Notes: generated by a model not told the origin, from the letters alone. Shown: positions 50,501 to 62,101, numbered from the stretch's first letter. The stretch: DNA of 64,000 nucleotides from Lepidurus packardi (GCA_023053545.1 JAKZAN010000006.1:10262351-10326350); one strand, 5' to 3'. Made by a program: numbers and translations.

Positions 50501-52575
50501 AACAACCTACATTTGCAAAAGAACTCATACTATTAACAAAAGTAATTTTACCAAAAACGAATCAACAAACCTTCTAGGTGGCGATTTAGAGAAAGGAAAC
50601 TAAGTGCCGGGCTCATGGAAGGCGACGAAGAATGTTTGGAATGCCCGCTGGTTTGCCTATAAAGATAACAGAAAAAATACAATATTTTTACCTCAAACAA
50701 AACAAAATGCCTCATCCACATTATGTTGTTTGGGGAACAAACAAAAGTGACTGAAACAAGAAAATTTCCCATAAACTCTGCCATTCATAAATGTCATCGT
50801 CAAGGGATTAGCCAATAAAAATAAACAAATAGTACACAAGATAAGCTCCAAACCCAAGGAACATACCTCGACCTTAACAAGCGCTGCATCTTCTTTTTGA
50901 ATGCATGCACAACCATTTGAGAAATTCACACTACACAAACTTAAAGGTCATCTAAAAAAAAAACTCACTTAAAAAATTCGCCCAAAAATCTAGTTGTACA
51001 AAGGACTGTTACAATGATTATATCGGACTTGTAACTCGTACGTTGTTATTTCCATTCAAATAAGAGAACACGACAACCTTACACGGCCTGTATAATAGGA
51101 TTTCAGATTTCAAAGCGACAAACTCAGTCTGGAGCGATCCACAATATGACGTCCAAATGTTTTCACACACGGATATACTTCCTTTGTTTCATAAAAAGTA
51201 TTATAACAAAGTAAACGAATATATATGGCGTAATCAAACCAATTAGCATGTACAAACATACGAAACTTAAACGTTCCACAGCGTCTGTGCTAAAATAGAA
51301 GAAAAACGAATTTGGAAGACAGAAAATAAATACAAACGTGTCTGAATAATAAACGTAGTCATTTTAAAATTCCAAACCGTGTGAAGGCTTTAGTTTAAAG
51401 CGTTGCCTTATTGGCTGGCAGCCTTATCTTAAGTTACTATCTAATTAAGTTACGTCATGTACTGTACCGGACCACACTTTAAGCGTCCAAGAGTGATTTG
51501 TGGGCTTCTTCGCTCGCCTGAGAAGTTCAGACGCTTCAACAATTTCTTTTAGCTTGAATCTATAGTGTAAATTGAGTGATATAGTGGACTGCAAGGACGA
51601 CTGAAGGAAACGATGAGTAGAATTTAGAGTTTGGGGAGGAGTAAAATGACCCAAGAGTTGAATTGACTAGTGAGGCAAAACATAGAGAGATCAATAAATG
51701 CGAGCAGCCATTGCGCACTTTTATGCTAGAACCCTCCTATTGCTAATTTATGCATAAATGCAAATGGCGACGATGCCCGTGCATAAAATAATGCTTAATC
51801 TTTCGCAACTCCTTCTATTTTCCGCCTCCATAAATGACAGATATGGGCCAAAGAAACGCTCGCGGTTTTCTGTCAATACGTCAATGTGCTGTAGCTCCTA
51901 ACTGCACGTCTGGAAACGTTCTGTGTGCAACCATGACCGTTTAAAACGCGAAGAAATGAACGAAAAATAACACAAGTTACCTTAAAGAAAACTGCCCTTT
52001 TCTGCCTCCCCTGTGCGTAAGTATGGAAAGGCTAACAGATGCAAGAAGCGGATTTAAGAGGCTTAAACCAGTATGTTTGGGTTAGAAATTGGTCACGCTA
52101 AGAATAGACAGATCATAATTTTCTATTTATTTAGCCCAAACTTAGCCCGAAGCTCTCTCACATTGAACGTTGTATCGATTTTTTCTATGGTAATTTCACC
52201 GTACACAGTTATATTTCGCACAATCTTATCGCCTCTCTTCTTCGGAGACATTTAACTGAATACAAAAAGTAAGGACAACTGACTGATGCGTTAGCAAACT
52301 AAGAAACTTTCATTTCATAGCCTGATGTCAAAGAACCTCGGTCAAACTCAGTCTCCTTATGCAGGTCCCGTTACTTCAACACTTTAAGGATAAAAGTAGT
52401 ATGGCTATTAAAACAAGGGAATAAGACAAAAATCTTACTCGTTTTCAGATGAGGGCATAACTGATGGCACTGGCTCTTCTTCAGCTGCGAAAGGATCAAG
52501 TTCTTCATTGTTGTCTCTGTCTGAAGTCTGGGAATAGTCTAAATTTTGCTGGCTGCTACTTAATACACTCGCCAT
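41564..52575 (-). CDS. GRAMD1: GRAMD1/Aster ER-plasma membrane sterol-transfer protein (16 exons, 1041 aa)
   Basis: Exons (minus, 5' to 3'): 52575-52439, 50656-50571, 50302-50129, 50049-49812, 49723-49534, 49417-49180, 49103-49000, 48079-47900, 47532-47347, 44648-44315, 44253-44110, 43169-43048, 42972-42780, 42697-42437, 42368-42043, 41776-41564. The total is 3126 bases and every junction is in phase with GT-AG. Domains: a Ser/Pro-rich N-terminal tail (1-330); GRAM domain (about 340-455) with SCALQRDILLQGRVYV, NIFRWETV, LVIPNAIQL and FFTSFGARDKTY; acidic linker; ASTER/VASt sterol-binding domain (about 625-800) with DGRQLLNTIVPFSVDQVF, AGIPYADAF and FIEKNTWSGLEDY; one transmembrane segment (about 882-900, VMVILVLLIFVIGLLFW); and a short helical tail. 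Known members sit in the ER, sense accessible cholesterol and phosphatidylserine at the plasma membrane and move cholesterol inward. The N-terminal tail is long compared with human GRAMD1A (about 724 aa in total). Confidence 0.93.
44770..44811 (-). CDS. GRAMD1: Possible alternative first coding exon of GRAMD1 (GRAM-less isoform)
   Basis: ATG at 44811 opens MTADLWFPIEVTES and ends after 44770 in phase 0 with a good donor (GTAAGG). The 121-base intron to the acceptor at 44648 is also phase 0. An in-frame TAA lies eight codons upstream of the ATG and no acceptor is evident nearby, so it looks like a first exon. The product would be 544 aa: linker, ASTER domain and transmembrane segment without the GRAM domain. 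Inference only. Confidence 0.5.
45967..46260 (-). CDS. Acidic 97-codon ORF in a GRAMD1 intron
   Basis: ATG at 46260 opens MTVDEASDAVLEDFCEIAS and runs to TAA at 45967. It is rich in Asp and Glu and has no known domain. It lies in the 2.7-kb intron between GRAMD1 exons 9 and 10 on the same strand. GAG|GTAGAA at 46129 would be a phase-0 donor into the exon at 44648, so the first 44 codons could be another alternative first exon. As a stand-alone gene it is unsupported. Confidence 0.3.
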   Translation of the reverse strand: MTVDEASDAVLEDFCEIASYALEEELPSDWENSDREVFPMEDEEVENVVAESGDDNDGDLKRETAGKEESATVISLTLADILYLISQDGEALCLDAF

Positions 52576-53476
52576 GAGGATTTACGCTTGCTTAGAACTA
52601 ATTTTCTGCAAACGTCGTGAGAATATTATGAGAAATAAATAACCTCCAAAAACTTCTGCCAACTTGGTTATGTTTACCACTCGTGGCGACGACCTTGCGC
52701 GGTGGCATCGTTGGACAGGCAAAGCATTCACCACGTGACTCCGCCTCGACGTCACGTGGCGCGGAATATGGAACACATCCGATTTAAAACCTTTCAAAGT
52801 AGTCTCAATTTAAGAAAAAAAAAATAATCTCTACAACGTACGTAAGTAGAAAAATTCTAGAGATAAAATATACACAAAACGGCGGAAAAATGAATACTCT
52901 TTATTCCTAATCGTTTTTAATATGCAACATCAAGAAAAATGCATCAAAAAATGAAAACGACGAATGAACTCGATGATGAACTCCACTTTTTTTCTTTAAA
53001 ATCTTTCCAGAGTATGCCTGAATTAGAACATTTTCACCGTTACACTGTTTTTAAGTATGAGACTAAAAAAACGCACTAAATATGAAAACGATGAAAATTC
53101 GAATGATGAATTCAAAAATGCTCAACTTAAATCGTTCCAATTGTGAAAGACTTAGGAAAACGCAGTAGGAATAAAATATGAAGGATTTCCATTGCAAATT
53201 AAAACAACTCACTTTTGGCCAGTTCAAAGTACCTAGACTCAGAAAAACGCGTTAGAAATGAGAAAGATAAATCTAACGTTGTTATATTAAGCTATCACTT
53301 GGATTATTAACTACGTCGAAATCAGACAAAAGCAAAGCGCACTTGATCATCATACAGTCACCAACAATGACCAACAATACCAATAAATGTCCACTGATAA
53401 AGAGAGAAAGAAGGAGTGCCCCGGACTAAGAAGAACGGCTTCTTTTGTCTGACATAATTGAGTATTTACTCAATCT
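52576..53476. other. Intergenic between MEMO1 and GRAMD1
   Basis: Both flanking genes are on the minus strand, so this holds the MEMO1 3' end and the GRAMD1 promoter/5' UTR. A minus-strand AATAAA at about 52905 could serve MEMO1. Nothing else is recognised. Confidence 0.5.
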
Positions 53477-54837
53477 TTACTCAAACACCAAAGAGGCAGC
53501 AGCATAAGACACTGACGAATCCGTCGAAGAGCGACAGCGACTTGATTGGGCATAATTTAGAAACTTGAGATTAAGGCGATGACCATTTGAAGTTTCTCTA
53601 AAGTGCTGAACAGCCTAATATATAAGTTCTATAAGTAATTAAACAATAAAGAACATCAACTAGCCAAAAAATCGTACGTTCAAAAGGACTCCAATCGGGT
53701 GTCTGCCACATATAGTATTGGAATATTTCTTCAAGTACTCGGCAAAACCAGTTGTGTCCAACTGTTCAATCATGGACATACCCTGACAAGAAGTTAAGCT
53801 TTTAATACACCAAAATCTTTTTAATTTCTTAATTTAAAAAAAAAAATATTTTAAGAAGTTAATAAGTACTTGCTGATCCAGCTGCCGGATTGATTGGTGA
53901 ATTTCGCCACAATTTTTATCATAGTAAGTGTAGCGAAAGCGTTGTCCCCAATGGCAAAAATCTGACGAAATTATAAAGAGGTTTTCGGGTTCGGCCAAGT
54001 ATTTAGCTAAGATGCTCCCGTAATGGGCTTCCTTATCCGAACTCAAAGAGCCAACCAAAATAGGGATAATCGTGAAATCATCTTTGTAACTAAAAAGGGG
54101 AAACCAATTACCTGCGTAAAATTTTATTTTTTTCGTAAAAAGAAAGTTTACTTTTCAAACACTTTAGCTACGAAAGGTAAGTGCATTTCAATGCTGTGCT
54201 CGTCTTCATCAGTTTCCATACTCATCCACTCGAAACTGCCAGTAGCATGAAGTTGTTCGTACACTATCACATGATAAAAAGGAAAGATTTACGTTGAGAA
54301 AAACTTTCACTTATTTTTACCTTGAGTGTCGATATTGAGATCATAAAGGGGTGTCTTGTATTTGGCAGCTATAGATAACGCACACCCAGAAAGACGAACA
54401 TGGTGAGACGGACCCAAAATAAATACCCGTTTTCTAAGAAAATTTTACGTTTCATATTAACTTTCACTCTGAAGCTTACATAAAGGCCGGGTTGATCTGC
54501 CGATAAGCGTAGCCAGCGCATGATCCACAGTAACGGTAGCCAGCATGCCTAAAAGAAGAAAAATAAAATAGTAACATTTTAAATTAAATATATAAAGAAA
54601 TAAAATAAATTTGAAAGAAATAGAACTTTATTGGCAAATTTCGTACGGCGCAATAATAGCTCTGGCAGGACCATGTGCTACATTAGGAGCAGTTAGCCAG
54701 CCTTCTAACTGCTGGCTTAATTCCTTAGCTAGCGGAGACAAATAAAAATGTAATAATGAATCTAACAAAAATATTTGCGATAAATTACTCGAGTCCGTGT
54801 ACCAGCTTCCGGCATGAGTTGCTTGTCTGACAGACAT
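53477..54837 (-). CDS. MEMO1: MEMO1 homologue (8 exons, 295 aa)
   Basis: Exons (minus): 54837-54789, 54728-54647, 54548-54480, 54433-54321, 54263-54152, 54089-53870, 53782-53678, 53614-53477. The total is 888 bases with all phases matching. Human MEMO1 is 297 aa. Hallmarks: ATHAGSWYT at the N-terminus, the [20 protein letters not shown] junction across exons 2-3, [55 protein letters not shown] and NYAQSSRC near the end. MEMO1 is a cytosolic protein of the non-haem dioxygenase-like fold linked to ErbB2-driven motility and metal (copper/iron) handling. The conserved His of HAGY and SHH and the Cys of CGRHP that line its metal site are present. Introns are 51-95 bases apart from one of 98 between exons 2 and 3. 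No defect seen. Confidence 0.96.
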
Positions 54838-55885
54838 GGTTTATTGCCAACAGCTGTCGTGTAAAACGCTAATTTGTCGTGTTCTCAAGACAACAGGAGA
54901 GCCTTTCTTGCTTGCTGACGTCTGTGTTGTTTTGTGTGGAAAGCCGAGAGCTTTGGAAACAGAAGCCCAAGGAAGGCCCCCCAAACAGAACCAAGGTCGA
55001 CAATGGATGAGAATGGAACCTATATTATGTAGAAAAATAATAAATACTAAATTTTATTTTTATTTGTTAAGAGGAAAGTTACTAATAAGTATCCATTCCG
55101 AGATTTTATCAAACTGATTTCTTTGGGCGAATCGCAAATGTTAGTTAAACATCAGCTGTTAAGTGAAAATGCGAACAATGAAAAACTGGCAGCGTCATCT
55201 AGTGGCTTCTTTATAAGAAAGTTGCTTCATCTCGAATTCCTTCCGGATCTGGTTGGATTGGTATGCTAACGGATTCATGAAAGAAACCAATAGGCACCTG
55301 TCAGAGATTTTTGGAAACAACGTCCTTTCATAGTATAAAGTTTAGGTTATTTTTTCTTTTAAGTATTACGGCATTTGTCGTTCCAAGGAAAAGGCTGTAG
55401 GTTAACGAACTGATTCCTAATTATATGTAGCATAATTTGGGGTGTTGGGTGTACTACAACTTATGAGGACGGACTAAAATTTTTACACATGCGCTTATTT
55501 ATATAATTTTTTTTAATATTTCTTTTCATTTTTAGTTATATATTGATATTTGAGCCAATACCATAGCGAGTCAATACCTCGCTAACAATTTGATACTAGG
55601 TGCGCTACTAGAAGAACACCTAGCATATACAGTGAAAACCGCTTAACACGAAAAAACGGTTAATACAAAAAGGTACTCCGGTCCGGACAAAACACTATGT
55701 AATTTCATACATTTGTTTCCTTTAACACGAAACAAACTACTTTCTTTCGTGACGACAAAATACTTTTGTCAAGAAAAAGAACGGCAAGAAAAGAAAGCTG
55801 CCAAGCAGCAACGCAAAGCTCAGACTAAGAACCAAGCCAATCAAATACAAGAGTTAAATGAGATTTGCTAGAAGAAATTATAACT

Positions 55886-55891
55886 TTTATT
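55886..55891 (-). terminator. Candidate polyadenylation signal of the GM2-activator-like gene
   Basis: AATAAA on the minus strand 18 bases beyond the TGA. It implies a very short 3' UTR. Confidence 0.5.
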
Positions 55892-55908
55892 TCTCACAAA
55901 ACGTGAAA

Positions 55909-56901
55909 TCACGCTAATTCAATAAACACTTTCAAGCACATTACTTCACCTTCATTGGATCCAACGTTAACACGCAGAGAATACTGTCCTCGCTCTAAAA
56001 AAGCTGGCAAGGGATCTTTAGGTACTGGAAATTCTCCTTTCTGGACCGCATAATCGCCCTATAAGCCAATTTGTAAGCTTATTAATCGTCTTTAATGGGG
56101 CATATATGGTTCCAAATAGCTGGAATTACCTTCTGGACGGGACAGTGGCATGGAATACCGGCTTGGAGGAAGAAATCTGGGCATGGCTCCTGAGGTGGGT
56201 ATGGAATGATACTGCACAAATCATCGTACTTACAAGATCCGAGGTTTTCCAAACAAGGAACATCTACCCACAGAAAAGCCACTTTCTTCTTCAACTGTAC
56301 CACAGTCTGAAATGGGAGCGTTTAGCTTTTGCAAGGTATAGCTTTTTTGGTTTAATATAATGTAAAGCATTTAAAGGGAAACTTGCTCTTATTGGAGCCA
56401 CGAGGTCGCGGGCCAAATGGGCAGCTAATGAGACGGTAATTACGCCCGGTAGAGTAATTGAATCTGGCAATTCCAACTTCGTCAGGCTTAACGAAGCATT
56501 GGGCCCACTGCATGATGTCCAAGAAAATGCTTCCAGACGCAATTCCTGCAAACAACGAAGCAAAAATATTGTACTCGAGCTCTTATTACGCAAATTGCAG
56601 GCGTATTGTTGAGTACTTTATTACGTTACCAAGCTGGCAAAACCGGCCCAATAAATAAAATCTGCTATAAACAGGAACTTTTGTGCATGCTTTTATTTCG
56701 TTCGTGCTTCTGTGAAACAGGATTCAATTTCGGCTTCAAGTTTTTGCTATTTTTTACCTGTGAAACTTGAAGAAGGTTGACGTCGAAAACTTGCACAGTT
56801 TGAGGAACTTCGTTGCTGGATTGCGGGCGGAGAGCTCTCACGTTCGTGATTAGGTATACCCAGCTAGTAAACAAACACATAAATCTGACATTCTTCAACA
56901 T
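55909..56901 (-). CDS. Secreted GM2-activator-like lipid-binding protein (4 exons, 215 aa)
   Basis: Exons (minus): 56901-56758, 56545 to about 56369, 56306-56130, 56058-55909. The N-terminus has a signal peptide (MLKNVRFMCLFTSWVYLI then TNVRA). The mature part matches GM2 activator (GM2A, ML-like fold): FSWTSCSG, LPDSITLPGVITVSLA, VAFLWVDVPC, GSCKYDDLC, EPCPDFFLQAGIPCHCP, FPVPKDPLPAFLERGQYSL and a final CLKV. Eight cysteines in the mature region fit the four disulfides of GM2A (human, 193 aa). GM2A extracts glycolipids from membranes for lysosomal hydrolases; in invertebrates the cargo is unknown. Odd point: no in-phase GT donor ends exon 2; a GC start (AAAT|GCTTTA) gives a 62-base intron in phase. 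A polyadenylation signal AATAAA lies at 55886-55891, 18 bases after the stop. Confidence 0.88.
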
Positions 56902-56934
56902 TTTCACTAGTCTCCGTTGGTGATTCTCTCTCAC

Positions 56935-59296
56935 AGCCTCGACGCAACAGAACTATCGGAAGAAGTTTACAAGTGCCTATATTCCCCAAAAGAACAACGT
57001 GGCACAGTGAACTGAAAGGAAACTGAAATGAAACTCGGTCAAGTAACAAGATACGCCAGCTTCAGAGTTCCTCTGAAACAGGTTTTCTATCTCCTAGACC
57101 AATAGGCTTGAAAACGGGGCTATCTAGTTACACAGACTGGCTGGGAGACACCAAGAGGGTTATCAGTTGAACTGGGACCTTCAATTCGGAATAACGCCTA
57201 CATCGGTCAGATGGTAAGTGTGAAGAATGGGGGAGCTTTTTACTCCCATAATTCTACTAATTATTCGGCGCATTTTTCTTCATCAATGGAAGATACCGCA
57301 GGGTCCGGGAAGTTTTTTTGTCACTTCTGAACTCAGCTTCCTGTCATAATTTACATCGCAGACGAGCTCTCATGCTTTTCTTCATAGAGAATTTGCTGAA
57401 GAATTAAGTCGTCGGCAAAGAAGCCGGCGACGTTGATTTCACTTTTTGGCGATTACTGTTTGTTTTTCCTAGCCAGGGAAAGAAATCAGGTCAACTTCAG
57501 TTAACTTAACTCTCCCGTTGTTTCGATAACAAGGGTAAGAAGGAAATAATCTATTAAACATATTTGTTTACTAGAGATAAAGATAGAAATGCAGTAAATA
57601 TTTTCTTTTAATTTTGAGCGCAACAGTTAATACTGTCGACATCTTTCAGATAAATATTAAGTTAGTTTCAGAAATAGGAGTTTAATATGAATTATGAAGA
57701 CATTTAAGCGTCTTCAGAATATGAGCAATGTTGCTCGTGCTTTGGTTTCTTAAAGTGTATAGAAATTGCGTGAAACTTGAAGTGAAGTCCTTCAATTTCT
57801 CGATCAGAAGCCAAGGCCGAAGTCGGACTTAATTTTCTAACTTCAATATCCGACAAATATGAGTTTTGAATGAACTAATGTATAGTTTTGGGTCGTTCAG
57901 GTTTCTCCACATAGTAACAAAGATGGAAAACGCAGGGACAAAGCCGACGGGGCTTCCGTGTTTCCCACCATTTGTGATGCGCGACGGAATTAGATACTAC
58001 AAAAGCACGCCAAATTTCATGTGCCATGTCAATCACGGTTCCTAGACTTTACATTTAAACCTGTGACTTTTGAGTGACTCTTTTACATTGTGTGAAGTGA
58101 AAATACATTCAAATGTTCGAAGCCCCGTTGAATATAACTTTAATTTTCAGAAACCAGAAACTTCCACATATCGCCTATGTTTGCCTATAGCTATAACAAA
58201 AATGACGAAAAAGGTGTGAAATGTTAATCCAAATTGTAGGTTATCTACGCCAATTTCGACACTTGAAGCCTTTTCTATAGAAACGAACTTATAGATTGCG
58301 ACATGGTCTTTGCAAATTGACCAATCACAGTGCTTACCTGCAGTTTAGAACAATCCTGCTATTTCTAGCCTACTATTACGCTTAGGTATAGGACTCTCAA
58401 GACGATGTCAGCAAAACTCCACAGTTAAATAAAGGAGCAGGTCTGTCAATTAAATGCCCTTTAGTTGCGAAGTTAAGCTCTCTTCCCTGACCAAAAGGTT
58501 AAAAAAAAAAGTGCTTGGCGACCATGAATCCAAAAACTTTATTTTCATCAATAGCTAGTATACCAACCACAGCAACCCCCCACCCTCCCGGTTCTCTCGA
58601 CACGCTTCCAATCTCCTTCCATAGATGCTGCTAACATGAACCTGAGGGGGGTCAACATTCTATGTTTTTCATTTTTCTTCTTTTCTATTTTTGACTTTGA
58701 ATGGGTTTTTTTTTGTTTGACTATGAATGACGCAGGAGACGAAGTTTTTAAAACAATAAAAAATCAATAAGCAAAACATGTGGCTTCAAAATTAATACCC
58801 AATAGTACGTAAAGACGACGCCGTTTACGGGCGCTATTTCAACCATTTTTGGTGTGATGTGTACTTCTTAATAGATATTTTTTATTGTTGTTGATAGGAG
58901 GCCGACTTAAAAAATAGTAAAGTTAAATAACTAACTTTGGTATTAAAATATGCATACATTTAACATTTTAGTTGCGAAAAATGAGATAATATGATCAGCT
59001 ATGGCGCTAAGAATAAACCTTTTCTCTGAGTTGGAAAATACTAATTTTGTGGGGTTTATATATCCCTTTCTTAGGATTGAATCCCCATTACAATTTTTGA
59101 GGATTAAATAAGAAACCTACGTGGTGTCCCCGCATTTCGGGGTATTTCCCTTCTATAAAAGGGGGAACTTTTAACAATGTAGTATCGATTTCACGTTTTT
59201 TTGTGTTTGTTATATTGCAACATGGATGTTATTTTAAAAATTACTATGTGTTTCAGGAATGGAGAGTATAACAAGCTCAACATAGGCAACCATCCT
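56935..59296. other. Intergenic, no gene seen
   Basis: No exon supported on either strand. The extracellular part expected for the receptor relic just downstream was not found here. Confidence 0.45.
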
Positions 59297-60310
59297 TAAT
59301 CTCCTCGTGCTTTTCGGTATTCTTTTTGCTTGTGCTAGAAATCTACCCTTGGTTCCTTTTCACTTCCGCTGGCTTTCTGGCGGTCACTTTCCTGGTCTAC
59401 ATCTTTCTCACAAAACTTCACGAAAAATAACGTAGCATGAGCACGATGAGTTTAGTGGGCTCCATGAGCGCAATGTACTTCGGAATGGGCTACATACAGC
59501 ATCATGGAAGTCACTTGTCTGTTACCGATTGCGTTATTCTTGGTACAGTATAACCTCCTATCTAAATCTCTTTTCCAAAGAAATAATCTGACTTTCGTTG
59601 CCAGCTAGTTTTACGCACTACTTCTTCCTCTCGGCATTTACATGGATGACAATAATATCCCTGGACCTAGTGAAAATGTTCAGTTAACATAAGTTCTTCT
59701 CTTCTTATTTTCATCCCGAGACTAAACTTGTTCATTAAAAAACCAAGACACGTCCAGACTACGCAACTAACCGGCAGAAAGCAACTTGGCAAATGTATGT
59801 ACTACTCAGCCTTGGGTTGGGGTGTTCCCTTACTTTTCGAGGGGATTACGCAACTTATTCGATTGTACCTCGAAGAACTCCCACTATGGGTAATAAAACC
59901 CAGGTTTGGTCAACTACAATGCTGGTTTGCAGGTAACCGAGTGAAGAATGCCTACCTTGCAGGATAATGCTTTTTTTACATTCGAATTAACCAAATATTT
60001 TCCAAAAAGGTTACACAGAACACGCTTCATATTTCTACGTTCCTGTCGGAATCCTCGTGAGTCTGAACACCATAAACTTCATCCGGGCCGCTATCTGCTA
60101 CTACAACATTTCACATCGGTATATCATTAAACTCTTACAAGTTAAAACAAATAAAACTCGCATTTTTTTATGGGCGTGTCGTGGATCATGAAGTAGTGAC
60201 CTTCGTTTGTGGTGGCCCAGAACGGAGCATGGTGACATATTTTTGTTTGGAATATGGTGCAAGGCATTTTAATTTTTGTCATACTCGTCTGTAAACCAAA
60301 CGTCTTGTGA
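59297..60310 (+). pseudogene. Decayed Methuselah-like (secretin-type) GPCR
   Basis: Pieces of all seven transmembrane helices occur in order. TM1 is IYPWFLFTSAGFLAVTFLVY and TM2 about MSLVGSMSAMYFGMGY (exon end 59542, phase 1). TM3 is ASFTHYFFLSAFTWMTIIS (from 59605) and TM4 YYSALGWGVPLLFEG, followed by the FGQLQCWFA loop (exon end 59932). TM5 is ASYFYVPVGILVSLNTINF (60019-60118), TM6 FFMGVSWIM and TM7 VWNMVQGILIFVILVCKPN. The pattern is that of Methuselah-like family-B receptors. Lesions: TAA at 59428 between TM1 and TM2, TAA at 59685 after TM3, loss of the third intracellular loop before TM6, and TAG-TGA at 60194 plus TGA at about 60230, where two compensating frameshifts would restore the TM6-TM7 loop. 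No extracellular exons were found upstream. Several splice sites are still good, so decay is fairly recent. Confidence 0.75.
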
Positions 60311-60757
60311 ATGTTACAACACACAAATCCAAAGGGCGATCCATATTTTTAAGGTATTCTTCATCTCGCAACACGACTCCGCTCCGGAAAGTAAAATGGA
60401 GAGAAGTAGGATTTCTGGGTCAGCTCCGGCTCGAAACAGACTCTTCGCCTATTTCCAAGACATCCTTTTCCCCTAACACCAAAATTGTTGGGAAAAGACA
60501 CAACGCCCGAAATGAAAATGACTGAAACGTACTGTTTACTATTGCTTCTATTTTCACATTTCACGATTTCCCACTTCGCCACCTAGCCGCATACCATGGC
60601 AACCGATGTGTGGCGCGAGCTGCAAATCGACTAAGTTGAATTTCGTTCCCATGACAATCTAGGCGCAACAAATCGAAAGAGAATACGTGACAAACTACAA
60701 CTCCAATGTACTGCGTAACAACTTCAGGTATTTAAAAGTAAAAACTAATAAATAGCG

Positions 60758-61441
60758 ATGCAATCCAGGTGGATAGCGAGCCTTCTGATAACTGCTTTGG
60801 CCGTCAGCGGCAATGTCACTGTGAATCCGAGGTTTTGGGAAGCCTCCATTACAGCGGCTTCTTCGGCATCATGTGAAGCACAATTTAAAGTTCTAACTAA
60901 AGCTGATCTAATACCCAAGGTAAACAAAATTAACTTGAAAATCAACTTATGCCCCAAATCTACTTAAACTAAATTGTATTACCTTTTCTTTCTCAATAGT
61001 GGTTCAGTTGGATTAAAGATTTTGAACCTATCGACGATAAACCTTTGGGCAGTGGTAAAATATTTCAAGCTGTTTTCAAATTACCTATATTCGGTAAACC
61101 GTTTATCTTAAAGAAAAGTACTGAAATTTGGAATGATAAACCTATTTATGTCTGTCGTTCGTACGCTTTTGCAATAAATAGGCGAGGTTACATTGCCACT
61201 CAAGTTGACAAAGTATAAAGCTTCTCGTCTAATGGTTTTCGAATCGGACACGTTTTTGAAGCCCCGATTCGAGCTGGCAGTGGTGCCAAACGATACTGGC
61301 TCTCGTCTGGAGATGAAACTCAGTTATCAAAAGCCTTCGCTTTTATTTCAAGTGACAATAGCTCCACTGCTCAAATTCGTCACAGTCCATCAATTGCAAA
61401 GAAGTCAAATCTTCTTGCGCACAATGGTTCTTCACGTATAA
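60758..61441 (+). CDS. Small secreted START/SRPBCC-like protein (3 exons, 171 aa)
   Basis: Exons: 60758-60919, 61000-61093, 61182-61441; phases 0 and 1 match, 516 bases in total. An N-terminal signal peptide (MQSRWIASLLITALAVSGN) is followed by a compact domain reading like the SRPBCC/polyketide-cyclase-START superfamily. The signs are a WFSWIKDFEPID segment, GSGKIFQAVFKLPIFGEVT, KYKASRLMVFESDTFLKPRF, then NDTGSRLEMKLSYQKPSLLF and a C-terminal amphipathic helix. Such folds bind hydrophobic ligands in a deep pocket; the ligand here is unknown, and secretion is unusual for the superfamily. Intron 2 could be read through in frame, but that ends at a stop after about 45 codons and breaks the domain, so splicing is preferred. 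ATTAAA at about 61459 may be its polyadenylation signal. The fold assignment is by pattern only. Confidence 0.7.
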
Positions 61442-61853
61442 AATCCCCAATTACCCATTAAATTTTTGTATGATGGGCTTAATTAAACATTGGTTTTAAA
61501 CTGGAAATGATGTCTTATAAACATGCCTAGATTGCTAGTTGCGGTAGATAAATCGTTAAGGGTCAACCTCATTGTGACCTGACCTTAGCATTTTCTGCTG
61601 AATTGGGAACGTTGCCTTACCAGCCGATGACGTTCTAGTTACGTTTTTTTGTTAACAAGGAGCTTTAGTTAATCGAAAAGCAAACTCATTCTCGAACCAT
61701 AGTAGTTGTTACTCGTTTCTTAATAGCAGTTTCTCTCGGCACGAATAGTAAGCAGTTACTCTCGGCACGACCTGTTTAGATGCCCATTTTTAACTATGGG
61801 CTCATGCGCAGTTCAATACAGTCAGTCATACTTGAGGATTGTCTACCTTGCAT

Positions 61854-62101
61854 TGGCACAGTCGGTAGGATCAGAATATGGCTCAAGAAAGAACCAATAA
61901 GCCGAATTTTAAAGTTCAGCTTTGGCCCGAGTCTTTTGCCAGAAACGAATCCGCCGACTGGCAAGCTTGGCGAAGCCACTTCGAAATGTGTGTGGAGTTC
62001 AATGGTTTGGATGAAGATGGAAACGCAAAATTACTTCCAGCTTCACTGAAAGGACGCGCGGCTGAAGTCCGCAAATACTTGCTTCAAGAAGTTAAAAGAG
62101 A
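61854..62101 (+). mobile_element. Ty3/Gypsy fragment 1: primer-binding region and gag start
   Basis: TTGGCACAGTCGGTAGGATC (61853-) is typical of the region just inside a Gypsy 5' LTR. It is followed by ATG at 61878 and a gag N-terminus (MAQERTNKPNFKVQLWPESF, ADWQAWRSHFEMCVEF, LLPASLKGRAAEVRKYL). The frame is cut after about 75 codons where the LTR-like TGTTCCGG sequence of the next element begins. Upstream (about 61700-61852) is probably its own LTR, with a duplicated TCTCGGCACGA block. Confidence 0.7.

Noticed and set aside
61094-61240. Read-through of intron 2 of the SRPBCC gene as coding
   Set aside because: The frame stays open to a TAA near 61216, but it truncates the domain; splicing to 61182 restores the conserved continuation and a full-length fold.
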